A stretch of 64,000 nucleotides of DNA from Chlorophyllum brunneum (lineage: Eukaryota > Basidiomycota > Agaricomycetes > Agaricales > Agaricaceae). Position numbers and translations under genes: made by a program. Below the pieces are notes generated by a model. It did no database searches and had not been told where the DNA came from. It saw nothing but the letters and a program-made list of their open reading frames with translations. The DNA lies in assembly GCA_963576785.1 (NCBI GenBank), contig OY756141.1:3286001-3350000 (forward strand), read 5' to 3'. Of this stretch, positions 33,516 through 44,203 are shown piece by piece; position 1 is the stretch's first letter; each line of letters begins with the position of its first letter.

Positions 33516-34691
33516 TCAAACTGCAACAAGCCTGAGCTCATTTGCAAAGTGCTTCACCTTGGGTGAAGGTAAGGCTTTTGTTAAGATATCTGCAATCATT
33601 TCCCCAGTGGGGCAATAGATTAAGCAGATTTTTCCTTCTTTAACTACCCATTGAATAAAGTGGTAGCAGATGTTGATATGCTTTGTACAACCATGAAACT
33701 TATGGTCCTTTGTGAGCGAAATAGTAGATTGATTGTCAGAGAAGAGTGGTGTAGTGGGAAGGGTTACTCCATAAATCTGAGAGATAAGTGAACAAAGCCA
33801 CAAGGCTTCTTTTGCAGTATGAGTTGCAGCTATATACTCTGATTCTGTGGTGGACAGGGTAACAATTTCTTGGTGTTTTGCACTCCATGAAATGGCACCA
33901 CCATTGATGATGAATGCAAAACCTGAAGTTGCATGTTGATCTTCAGCCATGTTCCCATCTGCATCAGAAAAACCTTCTAGAGCATCTCCTTGACCTCCAA
34001 AGGTCAGCCGTAGCTCTCTTGTGCCTTTCAAATATCTGAAAACTCTCTTTATGGCCTCCCAATGCTCTTCTCCTGTATTCTTCGAAAACTTCGAAAGAAC
34101 TTGGATTGTGAAGGTAATATCCGGTCGAGTAGCAATCACTGTATACATAAGTGAACCTACAGCTTCTTGGTAGGGAATACAAGTCATGCGAGTGATTTCG
34201 GCAGTCGATTTCGGTGATTGATTGGTGGAGAAATGAATGGATGGATCCATAGGGATGCCAACTGGTTTAGCATCCTCAAAACTATATCACCAAAGACACA
34301 AATCAATGTATGACCGTTGAGACATATATAACTTGCCTTTCTCTCAATTTCTTCGAATTTCAATCCCTAAGAGCCAATGAATTTCTCTAAGATCTGTCAC
34401 CTCTACAAATTCATTCATCCTTTCTTTCAACTCCTTAATAAATCTAAGTTTTGTTGTCACAAGAGTACAGTCATCCACAGGAACAAGGATAATAACTAAG
34501 TCATCTTGGACAAAACAAAAGAAGACTGCATGGTCAACATCACAACACAAATATTCTAGGTTGTTAATGAGAATTTCACAGAGACATTGGTACCAGCATC
34601 TTCCAGATTGTTTAAGACCATAAAGTGTCTTCTTGAGATGACAGACATAGTGGGGATGAGTAGAGTCAGGGAAACTGGGAGGTTGACACAT
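33516..34691 (-). pseudogene. C2 pol fragment (RT end and RNase H)
   Basis: RT piece at 34691-34344 with LYGLKQSGRCWYQ; the catalytic YVDD reads VPVDDCTLV. RNase H piece at 34250-33516 is a 244-codon open frame with GFSDADGNMAED, TLSTTESEYIAATHTAKEAL and FSDNQSTISLTKD. The break between 34344 and 34260 contains stops. The 5' part including integrase is beyond L5 and not in the window. Confidence 0.9.
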
Positions 34692-34802
34692 ATAGACAAT
34701 TTTGTCATTATTTAATTTACCATTTAGGTAAGCTCCCTTTTTTTTTTTTTTTTTTTTTTATCAACAATTTATATAGTGGTGCTCGAATGCAGTCCACATG
34801 TA

Positions 34803-35095
34803 TGTTATGAACTATAGATAGACAGTACATTCCTATCATGCACCCGTCACATTTATCATTCCTATGTATCTGTTTCATCCCTTATGGCTGTACTCTTACT
34901 GACTCGTTCTACTCATCTCCTATGACTCCTTTACTCTGTTCCTTTATTCTTAGCTCGTACCACTAGTATATAAAGTGTAGTAATACTTGATGTATTCCTT
35001 ACACTTTACCAATCGTATCATCCCTTACTCTCTTCTCTACTTCCTTGTCTTTATCCAAAGACTTGCAACCTGAGCCCTAGACTAAGGTCGTAACA
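34803..35095 (+). repeat. G3 5' LTR
   Basis: 293 bp, TGTTATG to GTAACA. Contains TATATAAAG (34967-34975) and, 34 bp after its start, ACACTTTACCAA (35001-35012), the predicted transcript 5' end. Confidence 0.96.
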
Positions 35096-35108
35096 TTTGG
35101 TAAAGTGT
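34967..35108 (+). promoter_or_regulatory. G3 TATA box, predicted transcript start and self-complementary primer site
   Basis: TATATAAAG is at 34967. The sequence ACACTTTACCAA (35001-35012) lies where transcription should start. One base after the 5' LTR comes TTGGTAAAGTGT (35097-35108), its perfect 12-base reverse complement. In Tf1 of fission yeast the mRNA 5' end folds back on such a site and is cut to give the primer, so no tRNA is used. The same logic fits here. Confidence 0.75.
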
Positions 35109-35188
35109 CACTCGACTCACCTTGCAAGAGAGGTGCCACTATTCATAGCTAGGCTTGGAATAATAGCCTCTGACTAGAACGACAGTAT

Positions 35189-36373
35189 ATGAGCAGCAGT
35201 AGCTCATCAAGAACACTGAGAAGACCAAGAGCTCCAAGACCAACAGATATCCAGGGATCACCAGTAACCACCAGATCCAAACAATGAACAGAACCAGAAA
35301 TCCCTGAAGGCCTTAAATGGCAGAAATCCAACCACAGTATAGAAGAAGACACAGCTCTTTTCGAGACCCTATTCAATACAGAAGTTGCCGAGACCACATT
35401 TGACATAGAAGTTGCCAAGACCCCATTCGATACAGAAATTGCCGAAGCCACATCCAACATAGAAGTCACCAGGACCTATGAAAATGAACACAGCAAACCA
35501 GAAACTAAATCAGAAATGGCCAATGAAATCAACTTCCCAAAGAACCTAGCCCCAGAACCAGGATATTTCAATGGAGATAGAACCAAGTTTGACAATTGGT
35601 GGAGAGTGATGTCCTTATGGACACTCTTCAACAAAATTGACAATAATGAGCAAAAGATAATTGGAATATTAGCTCGAATGAAAGGGGGACTCACAGGTCC
35701 CTATGCCAATGCCAAATTACAAATGATTCAAGATAAGAAAACACCGGCATTCGAGGACTTTGCAAAGGAGATGGTAGCTACCTTCTCCTTGGGGAACAGG
35801 AAAGCAATAGCAGAAGGGGAAATTGAGGTGTTCAAACAGGGAAAGAGGAACACCATGGACTTCTTAATAGAGTTCGAAGCATTGAAAACCCAAGCAGGAA
35901 CCGATGATGTGCATGCCATATTCCTCCTCAAATGACACACCAGAGCAGACATTATCCAAACCATTGTAGGCTATCCGGCAGCCTCAATCCCCGACACATA
36001 CAACAAATGGAGAAATACCATCCTTGCAGTAGGACAAGGATATGAAACAACGGACATCACACGAGGAGATATCAGAACAAGCACAGGAGTCACCTATGGA
36101 GGTGGAGGACAACCAATGGAAATTGGTAGACAGAGGGCAGACACCGATCAGAACGGTAAACCAAGGTGTTTTAACTGCAACCTCTATGGGCATATTGCCA
36201 AATATTGCCGCAAGAAGACAAAGATAGCATACACCAAAATAACGTGCTATAACTGTGGCAAACAGGGCCACATCTTGAAGAACTGTAAAGCACCGAAGAA
36301 AGCACACATCAGAGAGGTTACCGAGGAGATAGAAGAAGAGACAAAAGAGGATTTTGTCGAAGGCTCTGAGTAG
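35189..36373 (+). pseudogene. G3 gag with two CCHC zinc knuckles (two premature TGA)
   Basis: The first ATG of the frame is at 35189 (MSSSSSSRTLRRPRAPRP), 94 bp after the LTR. TGA at 35285 and 35933 interrupt it. Without them the frame runs to TAG 36371-36373, about 394 codons. The N-terminal part has a 9-residue tandem repeat. The core has YFNGDRTKFDNWWR, typical of Gypsy gag, and the knuckles are CFNCNLYGHIAKYC and CYNCGKQGHILKNC (36169-36294). Pol is in another frame, so expression of pol would need a frameshift. The ATG at 35516 could also serve as a start for a shorter gag. Confidence 0.85.
35381..35472 (+). repeat. 27-bp tandem repeat in G3 gag
   Basis: Three full units and part of a fourth encode EVAETTFDI, EVAKTPFDT, EIAEATSNI and EVTR. 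The units keep the frame and a length of 9 codons. Confidence 0.85.
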
Positions 36374-36453
36374 GTGCAAACCTGCAAGCCAATAAACCTA
36401 GAGTTTCTGTTTTATGTCACAATAGACAATATGTGATCCCGCAAAAATGAAAC

Positions 36454-39400
36454 TTGACATGCAAACTTCTCCTCAATTCAATGATCAGAACAAAGAAAGG
36501 ACCCAAGCAAATCACCACACTGGTGGATTCTGGATGTACACACACATGCATAGCACAGAGGATAGTAGAAGAAGAACAGATCACAACCAAACCCCTCGAA
36601 ACCCCAATACGAGTAATCAATGCTGATGGAACTGAAAACAAAAAGGGGGAAATAACAGATATGGCACAACTGGTATTAAGTAATGGCAAACACATGGAAG
36701 AAATCAAAGCAATGGTAACACAACTAGAGAGTGTGGACCTATATCTCGGACATGATTGGCTAGTCAAGCACAACCCAGAAATCGATTGGACAAACAACAT
36801 AGTATGCTTCAATAGATGTCCGAAGGATTGCACCACACACCACAACGATATACGGTTCAACGAAAGAATATGCACGGTAAAAGAACACATAGAGGAAAAG
36901 AAAACCGATCAAACAAACCCAGAGGACCTACCGACATACCTACAGCCATATACGCACCTGTTCAACAAGAAGAACTTTGACAAACTACCGGAACATATGA
37001 TATGGGACCATGAAATAAACCTGACAGAAGATGCACCACCGGTATTACAGTCCAAGGTCTACGCAATGACATTAATGGAGAAACAAGAACTACAAAAATT
37101 CCTCGACAAAAATATTGCCTCAGGACAAATTTGACCATCACAATCCCCCTACACTACACCATGCTTCTTCATACCCAAAAAAGATGGAACCAAACAACTG
37201 GTACAAGACTACAAGAAGCTAAATGAACACATGATCAAAGACAAAACACCACTTCCACTCATAAGCAAAGTTATCGATAAACTGAAGAATGCAAAAGTCT
37301 TCAACAAACTCAACATCATCTGGGGATACAATAACATCAGGATAAGAGAAGGTGATGAATGGAAAGCAGCATTTGTAATGAACAACAGACTATTCAAACC
37401 AACAGTCATGTTTTTTGGAATGAGTAACTTGCCAGCAACATTCCAAAGGATAATGAACACTGTCTTTTGAGAAATGCTACATGAAGGAGCAGTCGTCAAC
37501 TACATGGATGAGATGATTTCTTCATACCTGGGACCACACAACAGGAACTTGAAGAAAGGACAAAACAATTTCTCAACATTGCAGCAAAACACCAACTATA
37601 TTTCAAAAGATTGAAATGCATATTTGATGCAAAAGAAGTACCCATACTAGGATTTGTGGTTGGACAAGGCAGCATTAAAATGGAAGAGGAGAAAGTGAAA
37701 GCGGTGAAAGAATGGCCAACACCCAAATCCCTAAAAGACGTCGAAAAATTCCTAGGATTTGCAAACTTCTACCGACGATTCATTCACGACTTCAGCAACA
37801 TAGCAGCCCCACTACACGAGTTGAAGAAAAAAGACATGCAATGGGCATGGAAAGAACAACAACAACAAGCCTTCGAAAGGATCAAGGAAAAGATCACAAG
37901 CGAACTGGTATTAGCAATGCCACAGGACAAGGGTCAATACAGGGTAGAAGTGGACGCATCAGGATATGGAGTAGGAGCAGTATTATCGCAAAAACAAGAA
38001 GAACATTGGCACCCAATCGCATTCCATTCAAGAACAATGACACTCACAAAACGAAACTATCAGATCTACAATAAGGAGTTACTCGCCATTTGAGAAGCAA
38101 TCAAGACCTGGAGACAATATCTACTCGATGCAGACAAACCATTCGAAATATGGACCGATCACAAAAACCTGGAATACTTCCGAAAACCACAGCAACTCAC
38201 AGGACGACAAGCGAGGTGGCAGATGGAGCTACAAGAATACCATTACACACTGAAACATATCCCCGGAAAAACCAACACAAAAGCCGACATCTTATCAAGA
38301 CTAACAAAAACAGACACTACTCGAGACAACACCGACATTACCTTACTACCCGACCACTTATTCAACGACAGTACGATCACCACAATCCAACAAATCTGGG
38401 AAATCTCAGGAGAAGAAGATCTGAAACACCAACTGCAAAAGGAGACAAGAAGGGAAACACAGTGGCTAAAAGAAAAAGAGAAGTGACCAAAGGAGGTATT
38501 GGAAACAGATGGAGTACCGATGTTCGAAGGAAGAATATATGTCCCACCCAACAATCAAATACGACAAGAAATACTATGACAACACCACAACAAAACTGAT
38601 GTAGGACATCCAGGACAACATTGAATGATTGAACTCCTTAAACGGAGTTATTGGTGGCCCCAGATGTACAACGACGTCAAATGATACATCAGGGGATGTG
38701 AAGCATGCCAACAAAACAAAATACTCCAAATAAGACTGACAACACATCTCCATCTGCTACTGACACCAGCGGAACCTTGGGAGGAGATATCAATCGACAT
38801 GATAGGACCACTACCAGAGTCAGAAGGATATGACGTAATACTTGTCATAGTCGATTGTTTCAGCAAAATGATCAGATTACATGCAGTCAACACTACCTTA
38901 ACATCCGAGGAGCTAGGAGATATCTATCGAGATGACATATGGAGAACACACGGAATACCCCGAAGAATTATCAGTGACAGAGGACTACAATTTGCATCCA
39001 AATTCATGGCAGAACTATACTGAGCAACAGGAACCCAGCAAAACTTATCCACAGCATACCACCCACAAACCAATGGTCAAATGGAGTACATCAACCAAGA
39101 GGTTGAAACATACCTCAGAAACGTAATAAACCATGCTCAAGACAATTGGAAAAAATGGCTAGCCACAGCAGAATTCCAATACAACGACAAAATCCATACA
39201 GCCACCAGATATTCACCATTCGAAATAGTTTATGGATGACACCCTTGGAAAGGAGATATAACGAGTATCACCAAAGCACTGGCAATCACGGAACAGATAC
39301 AGGAGTTACAGAACATGCGACAAGAAATGACAAAGATGTTACAATGCAGTCAGGAACAAATAGAGAAATGCAACAGCACTAAACCAGAACATGAGTACAC

Positions 39401-39857
39401 CCCAGGAGAACAAGTTTGGCTTGAAGCCAGTAATATCAGGACAACAAGACTAACCAAAAAGCTGGATCACAAATGATATGGACCATTCAGGATAAAAACA
39501 AAAATAGGCGAAACAAGCTACCAATTGGAAGAAACATGGGCAATACACGATGTGTTTAACAGCAGACTCCTCTCCCCCTATTGAAAACCCAAGTTTGACA
39601 GCCAGTGCACCCTGCTACCACTGATGCCCGAGATCATCAACGATGAAGAGCAATATGAGGTAGACAAAATCCAAGGACATCGCAAAAGAGGATGACGAAA
39701 TCAATTCCTAGTACACTGGAAAGGGTATACCTCCGAAGAAGACACATGGGAGAATGAGTCAGAGTTAGGAAATGCTAAGGAGGCAGTTCAAGAATTTTTA
39801 GACAAGATTTCGAGGACGAAACCTACAAAAAGGGAGGTAAAAAAGCGACAATTATGA
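36454..39857 (+). pseudogene. G3 pol: protease, RT, RNase H, integrase, chromodomain (12 TGA, one 5-bp insertion)
   Basis: Protease: TTLVDSGCTHTCIA near 36520. RT: 37050-37620 with PCFFIPKKDGTKQLVQDY; the active site YMDD is broken by a 5-bp tandem duplication (GATGAGATGA, 37507-37516), which shifts the frame. RNase H: VEVDASGYGVGAVLS (37947-37991). Integrase: the HHCC region ends CEACQQNK (38702-38725), and the core has IDMIGPLPESEGYDV, IISDRGLQFASKF and PQTNGQMEYINQE. Chromodomain: YEVDKIQGHRKRG, then QFLVHWKGYTSEEDTWENES (to about 39770). Premature TGAs are at 37132, 37468, 38091, 38484, 38577, 38622, 38682, 39021, 39237, 39474, 39582 and 39693, with no TAA or TAG before the end. Confidence 0.93.
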
Positions 39858-39954
39858 ACAACAAACCCCATGTTACAAGAGATCACTACACTTGACGCAC
39901 CTCACGCTGTATCCATTGCACCATAAACTTTGCCAACCACCTTCACAACACACC

Positions 39955-40752
39955 ATGCACACCGAATGCAAGCCCACCCCCTTCCCAGCCATCGACACAG
40001 AATTCAAACAAGAACTTAACAACCTCCTCGATGCTCAGTCTACCAAAGATCAAATTGAGCACTATACCGCCACAACCAAAGGACTTACATATATTGCACA
40101 TGCTATCAACAACCTCCAAATACAAGCCAAAGCCCTGTGCTGCATTCTACTCGTCACCACTACCAGAGCCCTTCCCACCGCCATGTCAACTGGGAAACAT
40201 GAACTTATGAAGGAGTTATTAGATAAAGCAGCCACCAACCTCAACATATTAGTGCACTCTGATGCAAAGAAATGCATCCAAAGTGCCTTAATCATGACAG
40301 GTGAAAGACTCAATCACCTCACTGACTCAAGCGACAATCCCACCTACAGACTTGCATGGAGACTAATGGATCTCGACTCATATGTCCCCACTACCTTACC
40401 CAACAAGCTGCCCTACCACAAAGACGATGAACAGGACTGGTTAGACAAAGGAATGGAGGGAATTGACAAATCTGTCCCAGACTATCTAATGGAACCAGAC
40501 ATGCGAGACAAAGTAGACCACCTCCTTATACAACTGCCTGATATGGACCTACCACCCAAACCGACAATATTCAATCTGCCCCCATCCTATCTTACACTCA
40601 AAGACGGAGGACAGTTTGAAGAAAACTACTGGGAAGAGATAGTACACAACCTTGTTGCAGCCGAAACAAATGATACCGCTACGTTCAAAGGACACACCAT
40701 AGCCCTCTTTAGAGGAGGCCAAGACCACGCCCCCTTTTGGATTGGATGTTGA
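39955..40752 (+). CDS. G3 ORF3: unrecognised protein downstream of pol, 265 codons open
   Basis: I do not recognise this protein. From ATG 39955 (MHTECKPTPFPAIDTEFKQE) the frame is open to TGA 40750-40752, in a different frame from pol. It is mostly helical-looking and polar, with no signal peptide, clear membrane segment or zinc motif. Notable pieces are ELMKELLDKAATNLNILVHS, DDEQDWLDKGMEGI and FEENYWEEIVHNLVAAE. The last TGA follows WIGC and may replace CGA. The reading continues as CKSGTPMIGPTKHQ to a TAG near 40833 and onward through the purine tract, ending on the TGA formed by the LTR start TGTTATGA. It stays open while gag and pol carry 14 stops. It occupies the place of ORF3 in G2, but I see no sequence similarity between the two. 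Confidence 0.7.
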   Translation: MHTECKPTPFPAIDTEFKQELNNLLDAQSTKDQIEHYTATTKGLTYIAHAINNLQIQAKALCCILLVTTTRALPTAMSTGKHELMKELLDKAATNLNILVHSDAKKCIQSALIMTGERLNHLTDSSDNPTYRLAWRLMDLDSYVPTTLPNKLPYHKDDEQDWLDKGMEGIDKSVPDYLMEPDMRDKVDHLLIQLPDMDLPPKPTIFNLPPSYLTLKDGGQFEENYWEEIVHNLVAAETNDTATFKGHTIALFRGGQDHAPFWIGC

Positions 40753-40861
40753 TGCAAATCAGGAACCCCGATGATTGGTCCTACCAAACATCAACTTGTC
40801 AACGTCTTACACAAAGAACAAGATGACAAGTAGACTACGGTATTTCATGGGGTCATGAAAG

Positions 40862-41169
40862 TAAAAAGGGAGGTATTGTTATGAACTATAGATAGACAGT
40901 ACATTCCTATCATGCACCCGTCACATTTATCATTCCTATGTATCTGTTTCATCCCTTATGGCTGTACTCTTACTGACTCGTTCTACTCATCTCCTATGAC
41001 TCCTTTACTCTGTTCCTTTATTCTTAGCTCGTACCACTAGTATATAAAGTATAGTAATACTTGATGTATTCCTTACACTTTACCAATCATATCATCCCTT
41101 ACTCTTCTCTCTATTTCCTTGTCTTTATCCAAAGACTTGCAACCTGAGTCCTAGACTAAGGTTGTAACA
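40862..41169 (+). repeat. G3 purine tract and 3' LTR
   Basis: The tract AAAAAGGGAGGTAT ends at 40876 and the 293-bp LTR follows at 40877-41169. TATATAAAG is conserved at 41041. The seven differences from the 5' LTR are C/T or G/A changes. Confidence 0.94.
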
Positions 41170-41570
41170 GTGTACATACATACAAAGGTAGAATGTACAG
41201 AATGTTCAGAGCAAGAAAAGTAGACTAAGCATACACTAACCCCACGAGACTCGACGCCATCTAGTACATACACTAGAGAGATGTTTGGTACCTGAGTTGA
41301 ATGGCGGAAAGAAGAAATAAAGGAATTCGGAGAAAGAGAGAGTGAAAGAGAGAAATTGGTAGAAGGGAACTATCGACTCACAAACACAAGGGAAAACAAT
41401 GAATGGTACTAGTGTGTGGGAGGGCTTTTGCCCAGACACCATGGGAATGATGGACATTGAATGAAAACTATATAAAATAGTAGACAAGTGAGGAAAGGGG
41501 AGATAGAGAAATGGGAATGAAGTCCATAACCAGGAGAGCATAAGAAAAAAAAGGGGGGAAAGGAAAGGAT

Positions 41571-44203
41571 TCACACAGGCACAGACCCAAACCTCTGACG
41601 GACTTGATGACAATGTAGCGGGGGTATTGAACTGGGGCAGAAACAAGGGCGATCAGGCTCCAGGGGGAAGCTGAATGTGGTAGGGTAATGACGCAAGAAG
41701 TTGACTAGTGCCTTGATGGTGTCGACACCAAAATGATGATCAAAGGTGTTACAATGATAGAGGATGTGCAACCTAGTCTGGACCATTTGATTGGCACAGT
41801 GGTGGCAAGATAAATCCTCGTTGGGGAAGAACCATAGTCGGTATTCACCAATCAGGGCATGGCATAGGATGGCGTGACATGCTCTTGCGAAGAGCTGTGG
41901 CTGGTAACCGCATTCTTGTATCCAGGGACCGGACTTGATGTGTGATGGTAAAGCAGAGGCCCCATCTGCTTGCACCAGGAGGTGAAGGAAGGAGCTACCA
42001 CTGTATTTTTTGAAGCCAAATATGGCTTGCCATGTGTGAACAGCTTATTTGGTGGACTTCTTGCGTAAGTAGTCTATGGAGTTAGGGACTCGGTGATTTC
42101 AACCCCAGTTAGGCCAGGCGACTGTTTGGATCCAATCGTGTGTGGCTTTTTGTATCCTGTATTTGCACTTCGATGGAGTGTGGTAAAATGAGGTGGTGTT
42201 GGTCAGACTTGTTGAACCAAGCCAGGAGTGCCTTCAATGTAAGGATAGACTGTTGCTGGCAAGAGTGCGGTGAGCAATCAAGTAGGAGCCGAGAGGCTGC
42301 AAGGGAGTTGGTGAACACATGAATGTGTTCGATCTGGTCATAGTCATCGGTGGTGAGTACCTTGGTAATTCCCAGGTACTGCACGACCAGTTTGGTGTCA
42401 GTCAACGTTGTTCCTCCAAGTCTCTTCATGATAGAGCTCCCTCCATCTAAGTGTCAAATAGTAACTGCTGCCGTGAACTGGCTAGCAAGCAGGTTAGGGT
42501 TGGGGTGGACCAAGCTGTCTGTGCTGATAATAATGGACTTGAAGTCCATCGTCACATTTGTTGTAATATTGTCCCAAAGTGTCTTCGAGAGGTGAGGGTT
42601 GTCCTGGTTGAATCCTATAAAAGATACATTAGTAGGGAAGTGGTCAAGTAACCTATGTCTAGGCCAGACAGATTTGAAAACAGAGTTAAAATGTTCTATA
42701 TACCGAGTCTCGAGGGTGGGGCGTGACACGTCCATCACAGCTCCAAGTGTCTTCTTCTTCTGAATCTCCATGAAATTCTTGATGTGAAGGTGGTAGGGGG
42801 AAGAATGATACTCCTTCATCAATCTTGCCAATGTGTGTTCATTGTCCAATGTGTGAAGCCTCGATATTTGTTATTTGGCCAACTTTCGGAGGTGGAGTTT
42901 GATGGGCATGAGCCCCGTGAGGGACTCGACACCACCAGTGGGAGAAGTCTGGAAGGCCCCAGTAATCCAGAGGGCTGTGCTTCGCTGCATCTTGTTAAGG
43001 ATTTCACAAGTCCCTTTAGTTCGTGACTTGTTGTGAAACCAAAGTCGGTATCCATATGTTGCCACCAGTACGACGCATGAACAGTACAATAATCTTTTAT
43101 TACTAGGGAACAAACCACATATGGAGTTCCCTAGCATTTTCATTGCCTTGATCATTGATATTGCCTTGGTGGAGTAGTAGCGGATGTGCTCCTTGAAGGT
43201 TAGCATCCAGTCAAAGTAGAAACCAAGGTAGCACCAGTGGGCTTTTGGTTTGAGAGGGGTGCAGCCAGTGAATGGTGGGGATCCCAAATCAATAGAGGGA
43301 TTGGAGTTCTGTCTTGCATATGTGAAGTGATAGACTTCGGACTTACTGTGTTCAATTTCTAGGCCAAATTCATTCATGAGCCGCTCTATTTCATGGTACA
43401 TGTGTTGAAGTATTTCGATGTTCTGTTCAAGGGATGGAGATTGCACGACTAGGGTACCATCATCTACAAAAGATAGGACATCAAAGTCCCATCTGTCGCG
43501 GTATTCCTCCATACGGCCATCAAAGATTTGAAGGAGGGGGGCAGGGTACAGGGCAGAGAGAATGGGACTCAAGGCTGAGCCTTGGCCTACTCCCACTGCT
43601 GCGTCATATTCCAGGGAGTTTTCGTTGTTCCACTGGTAGGTAGTGCAGTGTTCTTTGAGGTAATTATTGAAAAACTCCGCAATTTGAGGAGGGAATTCCT
43701 GCTGACTGAGTATGTTGATAAGGAGGTCGTGGTTTAGGGAGGGGAAGAATTGGGCAACATCGAATGCAAGCACCAATGTCTTCTTCTTTGTCCAAGCTCC
43801 CTGGATGATGTGAGTTAGGAAAAGCCCCACATCCTCAGTGGATTGTTGTCGTATGGCTCCCAGCTGGTGAGGGTGGAGAACCTTGAATTTCACCACCTCG
43901 AATTGGAGTCGTTTGGCTAGCATTTTCTCTATTAACTTGCCAAACATATTGAGCAGGACGATCAGTCTGAACACCTTTAGGGTGGAGTAGTCGGGTTTGT
44001 TGGGTTTGGGGATAATAACTAACGTTGACTTTTTGAAGTGTGCAGGCCAATGTCCAAAGGATAGACATGCGCAACTGATTCTGAGGAGGGGATCAGCACA
44101 GGTGTCAATGGCGGCAATCTGTTTGAGGTGGGACCAGGAAATGTGGTTGGGGCCAGGGGCAGAAGAATTCGAGATATCCTTGAGTGATTCCATCATCTCC
44201 AGA
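41571..44203 (-). pseudogene. L5 ORF2 (RT, RNase H, zinc motif), few breaks
   Basis: From the gap down to about 42871 the frame is open through the whole RT, with GQGSALSPILSALY and FVDDGTLVVQ. A TGA at 42871 stands where L1 has CGA. The frame then stays open through the RNase H start (IISTDSLVHP) to a TGA near 42455, and again with FTNSLAASRLL, where L1 has FTDS. A frame shift near 42190 precedes the last part, which ends at 41571 and contains CHHCANQ. This is the second-best LINE copy after L1. Confidence 0.88.

Larger units (their letters stand above)
33243..34735 (-). mobile_element. C2: second Ty1/Copia family, 3' part only
   Basis: An LTR and the RT/RNase H end of pol are present on the minus strand. 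The rest is cut off by the poly-T end of L5 at 34736. It sits in the 3' LTR of G2. Its proteins differ clearly from C1. Confidence 0.88.
34803..41169 (+). mobile_element. G3: complete Ty3/Gypsy chromovirus with ORF3 and two 293-bp LTRs
   Basis: LTRs at 34803-35095 and 40877-41169 are both 293 bp and differ at about seven positions, all transitions. The flanks ATGTA (34798-34802) and GTGTA (41170-41174) form a 5-bp target duplication with one mismatch. Between the LTRs lie a self-complementary primer site, gag (two zinc knuckles), pol (protease, RT, RNase H, integrase, chromodomain), ORF3 and a purine tract. It is structurally complete but has 14 premature TGA codons and a 5-bp insertion in the RT active site. 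Confidence 0.96.
34736..44203 (-). mobile_element. L5: LINE inserted in C2, split by G3, cut by the assembly gap
   Basis: Its poly-A end is the poly-T at 34738-34759, followed by 43 bp of 3' UTR to 34802. After G3 the same 3' UTR resumes at 41170 and leads into ORF2 up to the N run. Comparison with L3 (6566-6620) shows the joined UTR is continuous once the G3 duplication is removed. The 5' end is not seen. Confidence 0.9.

Noticed and set aside
35285..39695. TGA read as an amino acid in G3 (stop-codon recoding), because every interruption is TGA
   Set aside because: Tryptophan is encoded by TGG at the conserved WKGY and YWWP sites, host genes here end normally, and G1 shows CAA at several of the same positions. 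CpG deamination of CGA explains all of it.
36116..40313. Minus-strand frames of 80-150 codons across G3
   Set aside because: They are shadows of the sense-strand gag, pol and ORF3.
39955..40752. G3 ORF3 as a retroviral-type envelope
   Set aside because: No signal peptide, no clear membrane anchor, no glycoprotein features. Position alone is not enough.
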